NCBI GenBank assembly: GCA_003599205.1 | Contig: QZJA01000011.1 | Location: 1-30,895, forward strand | DNA length: 30,895 bases | Origin: Candidatus Parcubacteria bacterium | Lineage (GTDB): Bacteria; Patescibacteriota; Patescibacteriia; UBA1558; GWA2-36-10 | Direction: 5' to 3' | In this document: piece after piece, positions 22,584 through 30,313 of the stretch | Layout of the letters: each line of letters begins with the position of its first letter | Numbering within the stretch: the stretch's first letter is position 1 | Notes under the pieces: model-generated | What the model saw: the letters and a program-made list of their open reading frames with translations, nothing else | Told to the model about the DNA's origin: nothing | Database searches by the model: none | Made by a program: the position numbers and the translations under genes

Positions 22584-25112
22584 TTATTTTTTAGCGGCTA
22601 TTATAAACCCGAGATACTGATCTTTGTCTATACTCTGACTATAAGTTACTAGTTTTTCATTTACGCTCATTTTATCTTTATCACTAGCATTATTCCAGAC
22701 AACTTTGTAGCCATCGGGCAAAAATATTGTTGAATTATAGGTTGTGTTTTTCACTCCCGACTGAGCTTGGATTACTAGGTTATAGTTGTCTAATACCAGA
22801 TTATCCTTAAAAATTTTGTCCCACCAATTAGTCACCAAAGGATCATCTAATTCCAGTTTTGTCGGCAACTTGTATTTCAACAACACCGTCTTTACTTCAC
22901 CCGGACGTAGAGTCATCCAATTAGCAAAAACTGTTTTATCCAAACTAGTATAAATTTCCGTATTAGACTCGCCATTAATCAAAAGATTTTCTTCCTCTTT
23001 AGCAATATCAGGATCAACTTTTGCTCCAGAATCAGCCACCCTAAAATAAGCTTCAGGAATTTTGTCAAAACCAACAGCACTTAAAAGTTCTGCTCCTAAA
23101 GGTGTGTAAAAACGAATATATGACACGTTGCCACCGTCGATACCGGCAAAAGGATTTTCCTCTGGACCTTGATTGGTGCGAGTAAGTTTGACGGTAGCTA
23201 TCATCTCGCCACTAGGTAATATCTCAACTTGATGATCTATTGTTTGGTAAATATCTTTATCAGTTTTGCCACCAGCTATATTGGTAGATATTATGCTCAA
23301 ATAATCCTTATCATAATCAGCCATTTTGCCCGACCAGCCAAAGTCGTTTAAGCTAGTTTGTAACTGAGCATCATCAGCATAAATTTGAATGTCCTTAGTG
23401 GCTAACATCTGAGCCAAGCTAGCCATTAAAGCTGGTTGCTTTTCTGTGCTTGATAAAAGCTTTTCTAACACCTTAGGCACTAAGTCGGCAATAATAGCTT
23501 TTGGAGTGTTGGCTTCTTTGTCATAATTAAGTTCAACTTCTTGCTGTAACACAGCAAAAAAATTGTCAGCCGTAATTGTCACTTGATACTCTTCCATATA
23601 CACCGGACCGATTAAAGTCAATAAATCTTCAAGTACCGAAGCATTAATAGCAATTACTCCATCAACCGAAGTCTGACTAGACTCTTCGTACATACTTTCT
23701 ATTTTTTTGGCTGAAGTCGGATAATCTGGCCACCAATTAGCATCCCAAATATTAAAGTATTGATTAATAAGTGATAACGCTCGAGGAGCCTTGGCCACCT
23801 GTTTTTGACCAGCATCCAAGTCATAAGTACCACCGCCAGGAGTTTCTAAACCGACAATTTTACCCTGATAAACATCCAACAAGGAAAAGCTACCAATAAA
23901 TCCCCCGGTAGCCCGTAATTCATTATTGTTTTGAAATAAAACTAAATATCTTTTTTCCCCGTCATGACCCAATAGTTGAACTAAAAGAGAAAAAATCTCA
24001 TCCAAACTTTTCAAATCATTGCTAATGGTCGGTAAATATTTTTTTAAGCCTTCAAAATGTGGCTTCAACTCAATCGGCAATTCAGAAATTGTTATATTTT
24101 GCAAATCTTTTTGGGCAGATTCCAAAAAAGGCAAAGTTTGGCGTACTTGTTCGTGAATAATAGCTAAATATTCCGTCAAATTAGAATCTTCTTGAACTTT
24201 TTGATTTAAGACAGCGCCGGCCTGGGAAATATTGGTAGCCACAGCTAGCATATCTCTACTCAAAGATAATTGTTTACCGACTAAAGGCACGGCACCGGCT
24301 GCTTCAAGCATCCACTCTTGATAATTATCCAGCATACTCTGCGCCTGATTAAAATTAAATAAAGCCTCTTGAAAATCTACTTGAGCGTTTTGATAAGAGC
24401 TCTCAGAAGCCGATATCACTCCAGCTTGAAGATTTATCAAGCCATCGCGACCAAACTGCATAAGCTTTATTTTGTCATCTTGAAGTTGACCAAAAAGAAC
24501 CAAGCCCCTGATAGGTAATAGGATAACCCCTAAAACTAAGACAAAAACCAATATTTTACTGCTGATATACTTCAGTTGTAGTGGCTGAAAATTTAGCTTA
24601 AAATAAAAATATCTTTTCCAATTAAATCCAGACTCTTTTGGTAAATGATAATTAGTAACTTCCCCCTGTTTTTTTAGCTGTTTGGCTTGTTTTTTGGCAT
24701 TTATTTTATCTTTGGCTTTCTGCCAAGAAGATTTGTATTTATCAAAAGTGGCTTTTTTCTCAATTTTAGTGTTTTGTCTTAAATCTAAAACGTGAGTTGA
24801 GCGTGATAAGGCATCGGTATCAATTGATCTCGGTGGTTCTACTATATTTTTCTCTTTATTTTTGTCAGTGGCAATATCTTGTGCCTTTTCAATAATATCC
24901 TCTTTGGCTTTGCTTAAAATTTCTTTATAACTCAATTCCTGCTTTATCAGTTTGTCTAATTTTGCTAAAGCCTTTTTCTTTTCCTCCTTAGCTTTTTGAG
25001 CATCCAAAACATCTTCTTCAGCCAACAAAAACTGATCTAAGTCTTCTATTAGATCTTTTTTCAAATCTTTGATGTTCACTTGTGTAGAGTCTTTAGTTTT
25101 CTTTATTGGCAT
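22584..25112 (-). CDS. DUF4012 family envelope protein with long cytoplasmic coiled-coil head
   Basis: 842 residues. Residues 1-~165 are highly charged (Lys/Glu-rich, coiled-coil prone, e.g. KAKEEKKKALAKLDKLIKQE). One membrane helix follows at ~186-207. Residues ~215-842 are extracytoplasmic and match DUF4012: VPLVGKQLSLSRDML, then RYLVLFQNNNELRATGGFIGSF at ~395 (given in part), and DANWWPDYPTSAKKIESMYE. DUF4012 proteins accompany polysaccharide loci and resemble LytR-CpsA-Psr-like surface proteins in placement; their reaction is unknown. The ATG sits 7 nt below a TATAAT box, so the gene probably has its own leaderless promoter inside the glycosyltransferase operon. Confidence 0.88.
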   Translation of the reverse strand: MPIKKTKDSTQVNIKDLKKDLIEDLDQFLLAEEDVLDAQKAKEEKKKALAKLDKLIKQELSYKEILSKAKEDIIEKAQDIATDKNKEKNIVEPPRSIDTDALSRSTHVLDLRQNTKIEKKATFDKYKSSWQKAKDKINAKKQAKQLKKQGEVTNYHLPKESGFNWKRYFYFKLNFQPLQLKYISSKILVFVLVLGVILLPIRGLVLFGQLQDDKIKLMQFGRDGLINLQAGVISASESSYQNAQVDFQEALFNFNQAQSMLDNYQEWMLEAAGAVPLVGKQLSLSRDMLAVATNISQAGAVLNQKVQEDSNLTEYLAIIHEQVRQTLPFLESAQKDLQNITISELPIELKPHFEGLKKYLPTISNDLKSLDEIFSLLVQLLGHDGEKRYLVLFQNNNELRATGGFIGSFSLLDVYQGKIVGLETPGGGTYDLDAGQKQVAKAPRALSLINQYFNIWDANWWPDYPTSAKKIESMYEESSQTSVDGVIAINASVLEDLLTLIGPVYMEEYQVTITADNFFAVLQQEVELNYDKEANTPKAIIADLVPKVLEKLLSSTEKQPALMASLAQMLATKDIQIYADDAQLQTSLNDFGWSGKMADYDKDYLSIISTNIAGGKTDKDIYQTIDHQVEILPSGEMIATVKLTRTNQGPEENPFAGIDGGNVSYIRFYTPLGAELLSAVGFDKIPEAYFRVADSGAKVDPDIAKEEENLLINGESNTEIYTSLDKTVFANWMTLRPGEVKTVLLKYKLPTKLELDDPLVTNWWDKIFKDNLVLDNYNLVIQAQSGVKNTTYNSTIFLPDGYKVVWNNASDKDKMSVNEKLVTYSQSIDKDQYLGFIIAAKK

Positions 25113-25119
25113 GTATTAT

Positions 25120-25148
25120 ATTATACCAAATTTTCAAAAATTTCCCAA
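25120..25148 (-). promoter_or_regulatory. Predicted internal leaderless promoter before the DUF4012 gene
   Basis: TTGGGA (4/6) at 25148-25143, 17-nt spacer, perfect TATAAT at 25125-25120, then 7 nt to the ATG at 25112. The start of transcription would fall on the start codon. It lies in the last codons of the preceding gene. Confidence 0.6.
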
Positions 25149-26212
25149 ATATTTCTCGCCATCTTTTCCCAAGAATATTTTTTTATCTGCTCCTGTCCGG
25201 ATTTTATTAGCTTATCTCTCAGCTCCGGTTGTTTGATTATATCCTCCATCTTAGCCAATAAATCATTTTTATCCTTAGGATTAAAATACAAGACACTATC
25301 TTCTAAAATTTCCGGCAAACATGACTCATTACTTGATAGCACTGGCACAGCATAAGTCATAGCTTCCAAAGGCGGTAACCCAAAGCCTTCATACAAAGAA
25401 GGAAAAATATAAGCCAGAGCGTTTTTGTAGTAGCCAGCTAATTTGTTGTCAGATAAATGCCCAGTAAATATTATATTTTTTGTAATATTTTCTTTTTCCA
25501 GCCGTTTATAAAAATAATTTTTTTCTCCTACTAAAACAAGATGATAATCTGGATATTTTTTAATAAAATCGCCAAAAGTTGCCATCAAAAATTCCAAATT
25601 TTTATGAGGATAAGCATTGCCGACATATAAGAAATAATTTTCCGGCAAATAAAGATTCTGACTTTGAGACGGTTTTGGCTCTATGACTCCTTCATACACC
25701 ACTTGTATTTTTTTGGCTTCTTCTTCACCTAGATTAAAATATTTTTTTATGTCATCGGCCGTAAATTTTGATACCGCTATTATTTTTTCCGCATTAAATA
25801 CGGCGTGTCTGATGACCTGATTATAAAACCAATATTTTACTTTAAAGAAAAATTTGCTATGAGTGGTAGAACGTTTGCTGGGAAATTTGGTCATTATTAA
25901 GTCATGGATAGTAACCACAAATTTTCCTGAGTAGAGAATCGGCACATTGAAATGTGGAAAATAAACCAAATCAGGGTTTATCTGGTAGAGCATATAAGGG
26001 ACAACAAATTGTTCTTTAAAACTATACCAAGCACAATCACAAATTTGAATACTAAAATTATCTGGTAATTTAATATTTGGATCTTCCTTAAAAAGCAAAA
26101 TATACTTATTTTTATGATCAATTTTTACCAGCTCCTCTAAAAATTTTTGGTTGTAGCGTCCTATGCCACCAGCCTTGGTACTGAAGATGCGTAAATCAAT
26201 TACTATTTTCAT
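25121..26212 (-). CDS. GT4 family glycosyltransferase (third in the cluster)
   Basis: 363 residues, GT-B fold. The N-terminal domain has IDLRIFSTKAGGIGRY (5-20, acceptor-side glycine loop); the C-terminal domain has YLPENYFLYVGNAYPHKN and the GT4 signature EGFGLPPLEAM with E275 and E283, which bind the nucleotide sugar. The family uses a UDP-, GDP- or ADP-sugar and retains the anomeric configuration; donor and acceptor cannot be read from the sequence. The start overlaps the stop of the neighbouring glycosyltransferase by 4 nt. It is a probable paralogue of the gene at 26209-27336 (shared IGxDIR/IDLR opening, PHK/PRKN and the E-x7-E motif). Confidence 0.92.
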   Translation of the reverse strand: MKIVIDLRIFSTKAGGIGRYNQKFLEELVKIDHKNKYILLFKEDPNIKLPDNFSIQICDCAWYSFKEQFVVPYMLYQINPDLVYFPHFNVPILYSGKFVVTIHDLIMTKFPSKRSTTHSKFFFKVKYWFYNQVIRHAVFNAEKIIAVSKFTADDIKKYFNLGEEEAKKIQVVYEGVIEPKPSQSQNLYLPENYFLYVGNAYPHKNLEFLMATFGDFIKKYPDYHLVLVGEKNYFYKRLEKENITKNIIFTGHLSDNKLAGYYKNALAYIFPSLYEGFGLPPLEAMTYAVPVLSSNESCLPEILEDSVLYFNPKDKNDLLAKMEDIIKQPELRDKLIKSGQEQIKKYSWEKMARNIWEIFENLV

Positions 26213-27336
26213 TGGTCATTTTTAAATTTATAAAATTGTCTGATTATTCTTTGCGCCTGTTTTTCGTGACGGGGTAAAACAAAGTTATGATTATTGTTTA
26301 CACTAAAATCATACAGATCTTTATGCTCTGTCAAATTAACAAGCAACTTATAGATATCGCTGACATTATAAGGATCTACATACAAAGCTTTATCTTTCAT
26401 TATTTCCGGCAATGAAGTTTTGTAGCTGGTTATTACTGGGATATTATAATAGCTCGCTTCAAGCGGTGGGAAACCATAGCCTTCATAGAAAGACGGCCAA
26501 ATGAGGGCCTGAGCTTGGCTATAGAGAGCATTTTTTGATGGTCCGTCAACATAGTTAAGGTAATGAATATACGATCTTTTAGCTATACTGCGCAAAATAC
26601 CCTGATATATCCAACCCTTAGCACCAACAATTACTAATTCTGTATCTGGATAATCACTATGGTAATGGGCAAAGGCTTTTATAATAGCGTTGATATTTTT
26701 TCTCGGCTCCAAAGTACCAACATACAAAAAATATTTATCTTTTAGTTTATAAGGAGCAAGTAAGTTATTTGCTTCTTCCAGAGTAATATTTTTAGTAGAA
26801 ACTCCAGGGTAGATAACAGTAATTTTATCATCATCAACCGTAAAAAATCTCATTATATCTCTTTTAGTATTTTCCGAAACAGCAATTATTAAATTAGCCT
26901 TTCTAGCGAGTTTGCGGACATTTACTAATTTGTGCCAAAGCCTTCTCTTGAGTGAATAAAATTGTCGGCTATGCAAAAATGACAAATCATGAATCGTCAA
27001 AATCACTGGAACATCTTTGGGAAACTTAAAAAAATTTATGTTTGCCAGCCAAAATAAATCCAGTTTGACTGGAATTTTTTTTGTTAGATCTGGACCTAGA
27101 CCAAAAACTGTCAGCAGATTAATTATTTTGTTGGAAAAATGCCAGTGGATGTGATGAATATTGTCGTATTTAAAATTCAGCCATTCTGGAGGCACATCTT
27201 TGAGACCGGTGCTGATTAAGTAGTAATTATTTTTTCTGTCCAATTCTAATATATACTTGATGGAATTATAAACATAACGACCGACTCCACTAAGTCTACT
27301 AGATGATAATGCTCTGATGTCTATGCCAATATTCAT
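26209..27336 (-). CDS. GT4 family glycosyltransferase (second in the cluster)
   Basis: 375 residues. It opens MNIGIDIRALSSSRLSGVGRY and has the DLSFLHSRQFY block, YFLYVGTLEPRKNINAIIKAF as the start of the donor domain, and EGYGFPPLEAS with E285 and E293. It resembles mannosyl- or rhamnosyltransferases of O-antigen loci in layout, but substrate is not assignable. Its ATG overlaps the preceding stop by 4 nt (ATGA), and a weak GAGA lies upstream, so it is coupled in the operon. Confidence 0.92.
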   Translation of the reverse strand: MNIGIDIRALSSSRLSGVGRYVYNSIKYILELDRKNNYYLISTGLKDVPPEWLNFKYDNIHHIHWHFSNKIINLLTVFGLGPDLTKKIPVKLDLFWLANINFFKFPKDVPVILTIHDLSFLHSRQFYSLKRRLWHKLVNVRKLARKANLIIAVSENTKRDIMRFFTVDDDKITVIYPGVSTKNITLEEANNLLAPYKLKDKYFLYVGTLEPRKNINAIIKAFAHYHSDYPDTELVIVGAKGWIYQGILRSIAKRSYIHYLNYVDGPSKNALYSQAQALIWPSFYEGYGFPPLEASYYNIPVITSYKTSLPEIMKDKALYVDPYNVSDIYKLLVNLTEHKDLYDFSVNNNHNFVLPRHEKQAQRIIRQFYKFKNDQ

Positions 27337-28421
27337 TTTATATTCTCTAGAAAATTTATCATTTTTTGTCTAAAAACACTCTCATCAAATTTTTTAGCAT
27401 GCTCTCTAATAAATTCAGAGTTATAATTTTTATCGTTAAATCTCAAAATTTTATGTGCCAAAGATTCCCAAGTCTGTTCATCAAAAAATACACCAGTTTG
27501 ATCTTCTACGATAGTTTCTAAGGCCCCACCACAACGATAGGCAATCACTGGACGGCCAGAAGCCATGGCTTCCAAAGCTGATATACCAAAATCCTCTATC
27601 TGCGGATAAATAAAAGCTTTACACTTTGCTAGATATTTATTTCTAATATCATCAGAAACCTCACCTAAAAATTCTATATTTGAATGGGCCAAACGTTTTA
27701 ATTTTCTCAATTCTGAACCGCTACCGATAATTTTTAAAGGTAACTTCAAATTATTAAAGGCTTTAATTGCTAGATCTACTTTTTTGTAAGGTCGCAAACG
27801 ACTAACTATCAAATAATAATCTTCAATATCATCGCTTATCTTAAACTGTTTGATATTTACCGGTGGATGTATAACTACGGCTTCTCTTTTGTAATCCTTG
27901 CTTATTTTGTCGGCAATATAATGTGAATTAGCAATAAAATAATCTACTTCCTGCGCTTTGATAAAATCCCATGTTTGTAATTTATCAAGAAGTTTTGGTA
28001 AAAATATTTTCAAAAATTTTCCTTCAGGTAAATTGCCAATATATTCTTCCTTATTGTCCCAAAGATACCTCGTAGGCGCATGACAATAACAAATATGTTT
28101 GGTATTATTTCCTGTTTTTACACCTTTGACAAAACCCGAGGATGAGCTGATGACAACATCATAAGCACTCAAGTCAGTTTTTTCCCAAGTTTTTGGCATT
28201 TGTAAAAGAAAATAACGAAAAATTTTATTGATCCCTGGTATTTTTTGCAAGCCAGAACTAATTATTTTTGATTGCTCAAAAAAATTTTTAGTAATCTTTT
28301 TATCATTTATCAAGGTATAAATAGGCGCTTCTTTTTGAATATCAGACAAAATTAGCAGCACTCGTTCAGCCCCGCCAAATTGAAACAAATGATCATGTGC
28401 CAAAGCAACCTTTTTATCCAT
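27333..28421 (-). CDS. GT4 family glycosyltransferase (first in the cluster)
   Basis: 362 residues from the ATG at 28421. An upstream in-frame start at 28493 would add 24 residues that merely read through the end of the sugar-transferase gene; the ATG at 28421 instead overlaps that gene's TAA (TAATG), has an AAAGGAGA SD 10 nt away, and gives the normal opening MDKKVALAHDHLFQFGGAERV. Further motifs are ISSSSGFVKGV, CYCHAPTRYLWD, YLIVSRLRPYKKVDLAI and EDFGISALEAM with E276 and E284. The HAPTRYLW block is typical of WbaZ-like mannosyltransferases next to initiating sugar transferases, which fits its place right after one. Confidence 0.93.
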   Translation of the reverse strand: MDKKVALAHDHLFQFGGAERVLLILSDIQKEAPIYTLINDKKITKNFFEQSKIISSGLQKIPGINKIFRYFLLQMPKTWEKTDLSAYDVVISSSSGFVKGVKTGNNTKHICYCHAPTRYLWDNKEEYIGNLPEGKFLKIFLPKLLDKLQTWDFIKAQEVDYFIANSHYIADKISKDYKREAVVIHPPVNIKQFKISDDIEDYYLIVSRLRPYKKVDLAIKAFNNLKLPLKIIGSGSELRKLKRLAHSNIEFLGEVSDDIRNKYLAKCKAFIYPQIEDFGISALEAMASGRPVIAYRCGGALETIVEDQTGVFFDEQTWESLAHKILRFNDKNYNSEFIREHAKKFDESVFRQKMINFLENIK

Positions 28422-29809
28422 TAGGACTGCTCTCCTTTTAACATAGCTTTTGGAGTCTTCAACAATATTATCAAATCCAAAAACATAGACCAATTTTCTA
28501 TATAGAATATATCCAATTTTGCTTCTTCAGTAAAAAGCAAATTACTCCGTCCTGACACCTGAGCCATACCGGTCATCCCTGGTTTGATAGTCAATAATTT
28601 TTTATAACCACGCTCATAATGAGATACTTCTTCTGGTTCGTGCGGGCGTGGACCAACCAGACTCATTTCACCTTTTAGGACATTAAAAAGTTGTGGCAAT
28701 TCATCAAGACTGGTACGCCTCAACCATTTGCCTATTTTAGTAATTCGAGGATCATTTTTTACTTTAAATAATGGCCCGTCATTTCTTTCATTGAGGTTCA
28801 TAATCTCAGTTTTCATAGCCTGTGCATCCTTGATCATTGAACGGAATTTGTACATATCAAAGGCCCTGCCTTTTTTGCCAACTCTTTTGAGTTTGACAAA
28901 AGCTGGACCAGCCGAGGTAGCTCTGATTATAATTGCCAAAGTAATAAATAAAGGCAACAATAAAATAATCAAAAATAGAGCAATAACAAAATCAAAAGTT
29001 CTTTTGGCAACTCGACGCCAGCCATCTAGTGGTGTGCCTTGGATTTCAACTATCGGTAGGCCAGCTATACTATTTAAATCTATATTAATATTCTGCGCTT
29101 GAAATAAATTGGCGGCATAACGCAACACCATATGATTTTCTTGGCAATAGGTCAATATATCTAACGCCTTATCCTTGGAAATATTAGAATCAGTCTGAAA
29201 TAAAATATCAATTTTTTTGTTTTTGATCTCTTGCAATATCTCTGGTGTATTCAATAATTCTTCCAGAGTTTCGAATTCAGCTACCACCTTAAAACCAAGG
29301 ATTGCTTTTTTGGCATACACTTCCACCAAAGGTTCGCGTGTACTTTTTTCACCCAAAATTATTATTTTAGCCAAACCATAACCCTTTTTAAAAAATAAAT
29401 TTCTAACTAATATTACCAATATCCGAGCCAGAAAAAGATAAACAATCGCTAAGGCCCAAGATAGTATAATTATAAAACGTGAAGAAAAAAGCTCGCGTTG
29501 CCAAAAGATGGATAAGATTAAAAAAATTACTACCGTTGATACTCCGGTAATAATCTTTGGTAATTCCCTAGCTAGCTTTTTGTCGTGCATGGTATAAAAA
29601 CCTGACAAAGCAAAAATCAAAACAGCAAAAAAAGATACTCTAACAACCAATTGAAAAAAATCACTAACTGGCATTTCGTAAAAAACTGGCCTAAAACCGC
29701 TAACTATTTCCGAAAAACGCAAATAATAAGCGGAAAATGCCGCTGTCATTAACAAAATGAAATCAAGTGGTACTAAAGCAATATTGCTAATAAAATCAGC
29801 TTTTTTCAT
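28421..29809 (-). CDS. Polyprenyl-phosphate sugar-phosphate transferase (WcaJ/WbaP type)
   Basis: 462 residues. Four N-terminal membrane helices (~10-115), a nucleotide-binding-like middle domain (~145-250, AKIIILGEKSTREPL), a fifth helix (~278-300), then the bacterial sugar transferase domain with VGKKGRAFDMYKFRSM (KFRSM 321-325), DELPQLFNVLKGEMS (from D369) and GPRP at 386-389. The enzyme moves a hexose-1-phosphate from its nucleotide sugar to undecaprenyl phosphate and so begins a surface glycan; the sugar (Glc, Gal or another) cannot be told. First gene of the operon, with its promoter facing rnpB's. The start lies 2-3 nt after the predicted transcription start. Confidence 0.93.
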   Translation of the reverse strand: MKKADFISNIALVPLDFILLMTAAFSAYYLRFSEIVSGFRPVFYEMPVSDFFQLVVRVSFFAVLIFALSGFYTMHDKKLARELPKIITGVSTVVIFLILSIFWQRELFSSRFIIILSWALAIVYLFLARILVILVRNLFFKKGYGLAKIIILGEKSTREPLVEVYAKKAILGFKVVAEFETLEELLNTPEILQEIKNKKIDILFQTDSNISKDKALDILTYCQENHMVLRYAANLFQAQNINIDLNSIAGLPIVEIQGTPLDGWRRVAKRTFDFVIALFLIILLLPLFITLAIIIRATSAGPAFVKLKRVGKKGRAFDMYKFRSMIKDAQAMKTEIMNLNERNDGPLFKVKNDPRITKIGKWLRRTSLDELPQLFNVLKGEMSLVGPRPHEPEEVSHYERGYKKLLTIKPGMTGMAQVSGRSNLLFTEEAKLDIFYIENWSMFLDLIILLKTPKAMLKGEQS

Positions 29810-29818
29810 AGTATAAAT

Positions 29819-29847
29819 ATCATATCATTATGGCTATATTTAGTAAA
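29819..29847 (-). promoter_or_regulatory. Predicted promoter of the surface-glycan operon, leaderless
   Basis: On the minus strand TTTACT (4/6) at 29847-29842, 17-nt spacer, TATGAT (5/6) at 29824-29819. The -10 ends 9 nt before the ATG at 29809, so transcription would start 2-3 nt upstream of it. Confidence 0.5.
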
Positions 29848-29858
29848 TATAAATTATC

Positions 29859-29887
29859 TTGACAAAAATGACAAAATATTGTATATA
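29859..29887 (+). promoter_or_regulatory. Promoter of the RNase P RNA gene
   Basis: A perfect TTGACA at 29859-29864, 17-nt spacer and TATATA (5/6) at 29882-29887. The expected start at about 29894-29897 coincides with the 5' end set independently by the P1 helix. Confidence 0.8.
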
Positions 29888-29896
29888 TATGATACA

Positions 29897-30272
29897 AGGC
29901 TTAATAACCTCGGTGATCGCCGTCCTGCCACTGGCAGGAGGGAGGAAAGTCCGAACACCACAAAAAGGATAGTTGATAACGTCAACCGCTCTCGACGTGA
30001 GTTTGAGGGTAGAACAAGTGCAACAGAAAGTATTCCTTCACCCGAAGCTTTATGCGAAGGGTGGTAAGGGTGAAAATGTCGGATAAATAGACGACACGTT
30101 TCTATAGTAATATAGAAAAAGAGGTAAACTTTTATCTGGTGAAAGGCTAAATAGGTCCGCCTATGGCGGACGGGTAAGCTGCTTGAGCCTATAGGCGACT
30201 ATAGGCCTAGATAGATGGTCACCTCCCCGCTTTTGCGGGGTACAGAATTCGGCTTATGAGGTTATTAAGCCT
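29897..30272 (+). ncRNA. rnpB: RNase P RNA, bacterial type A-like
   Basis: The RNA subunit that removes 5' leaders from tRNA precursors. Conserved blocks appear in order: GGAGGGAGGAAAGTCCGAAC (29938-29957), GTGCAACAGAAAGTA, GGTAAGGGTGAAA, AGGCTAAATAGG, GGTAAGCTGCTTGAGCC, CCTAGATAGATGG and TACAGAATTCGGCTTAT. The ends are fixed by a perfect 15-bp P1 (29897-29911 with 30258-30272). P18 is a clean hairpin (30187-30206) with a GCGA tetraloop. P15 (30155-30171) is seven perfect base pairs closed by UAU, with no visible P16/P17 and no L15 GGU motif. A CCCCGC/GCGGGG hairpin stands at 30225-30240. It is the only large gene on the plus strand and has its own strong promoter and terminator. Confidence 0.96.
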
Positions 30273-30284
30273 TTTTTAATTGTC

Positions 30285-30313
30285 AAAAAACTCTGAACGT
30301 ATCAGAGTTTTTT
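30285..30313. terminator. Bidirectional terminator between rnpB and the last glycosyltransferase
   Basis: A perfect 12-bp stem (AAAAAACTCTGA with TCAGAGTTTTTT, 5-nt loop). The A-runs and T-runs on both arms serve rnpB on the plus strand and the converging glycosyltransferase on the minus strand, whose stop is at 30312. Confidence 0.85.

Noticed and set aside
28422..28493. Upstream 24-codon extension of the first glycosyltransferase
   Set aside because: It only reads through the end of the sugar-transferase gene in another frame; the ATG at 28421 has an SD and gives the conserved N-terminus.
29879..30067. A 62-codon plus-strand frame starting just before rnpB
   Set aside because: It covers the 5' part of the RNase P RNA, whose conserved blocks and P1 helix explain the sequence; the start would lie in the promoter -10 region.
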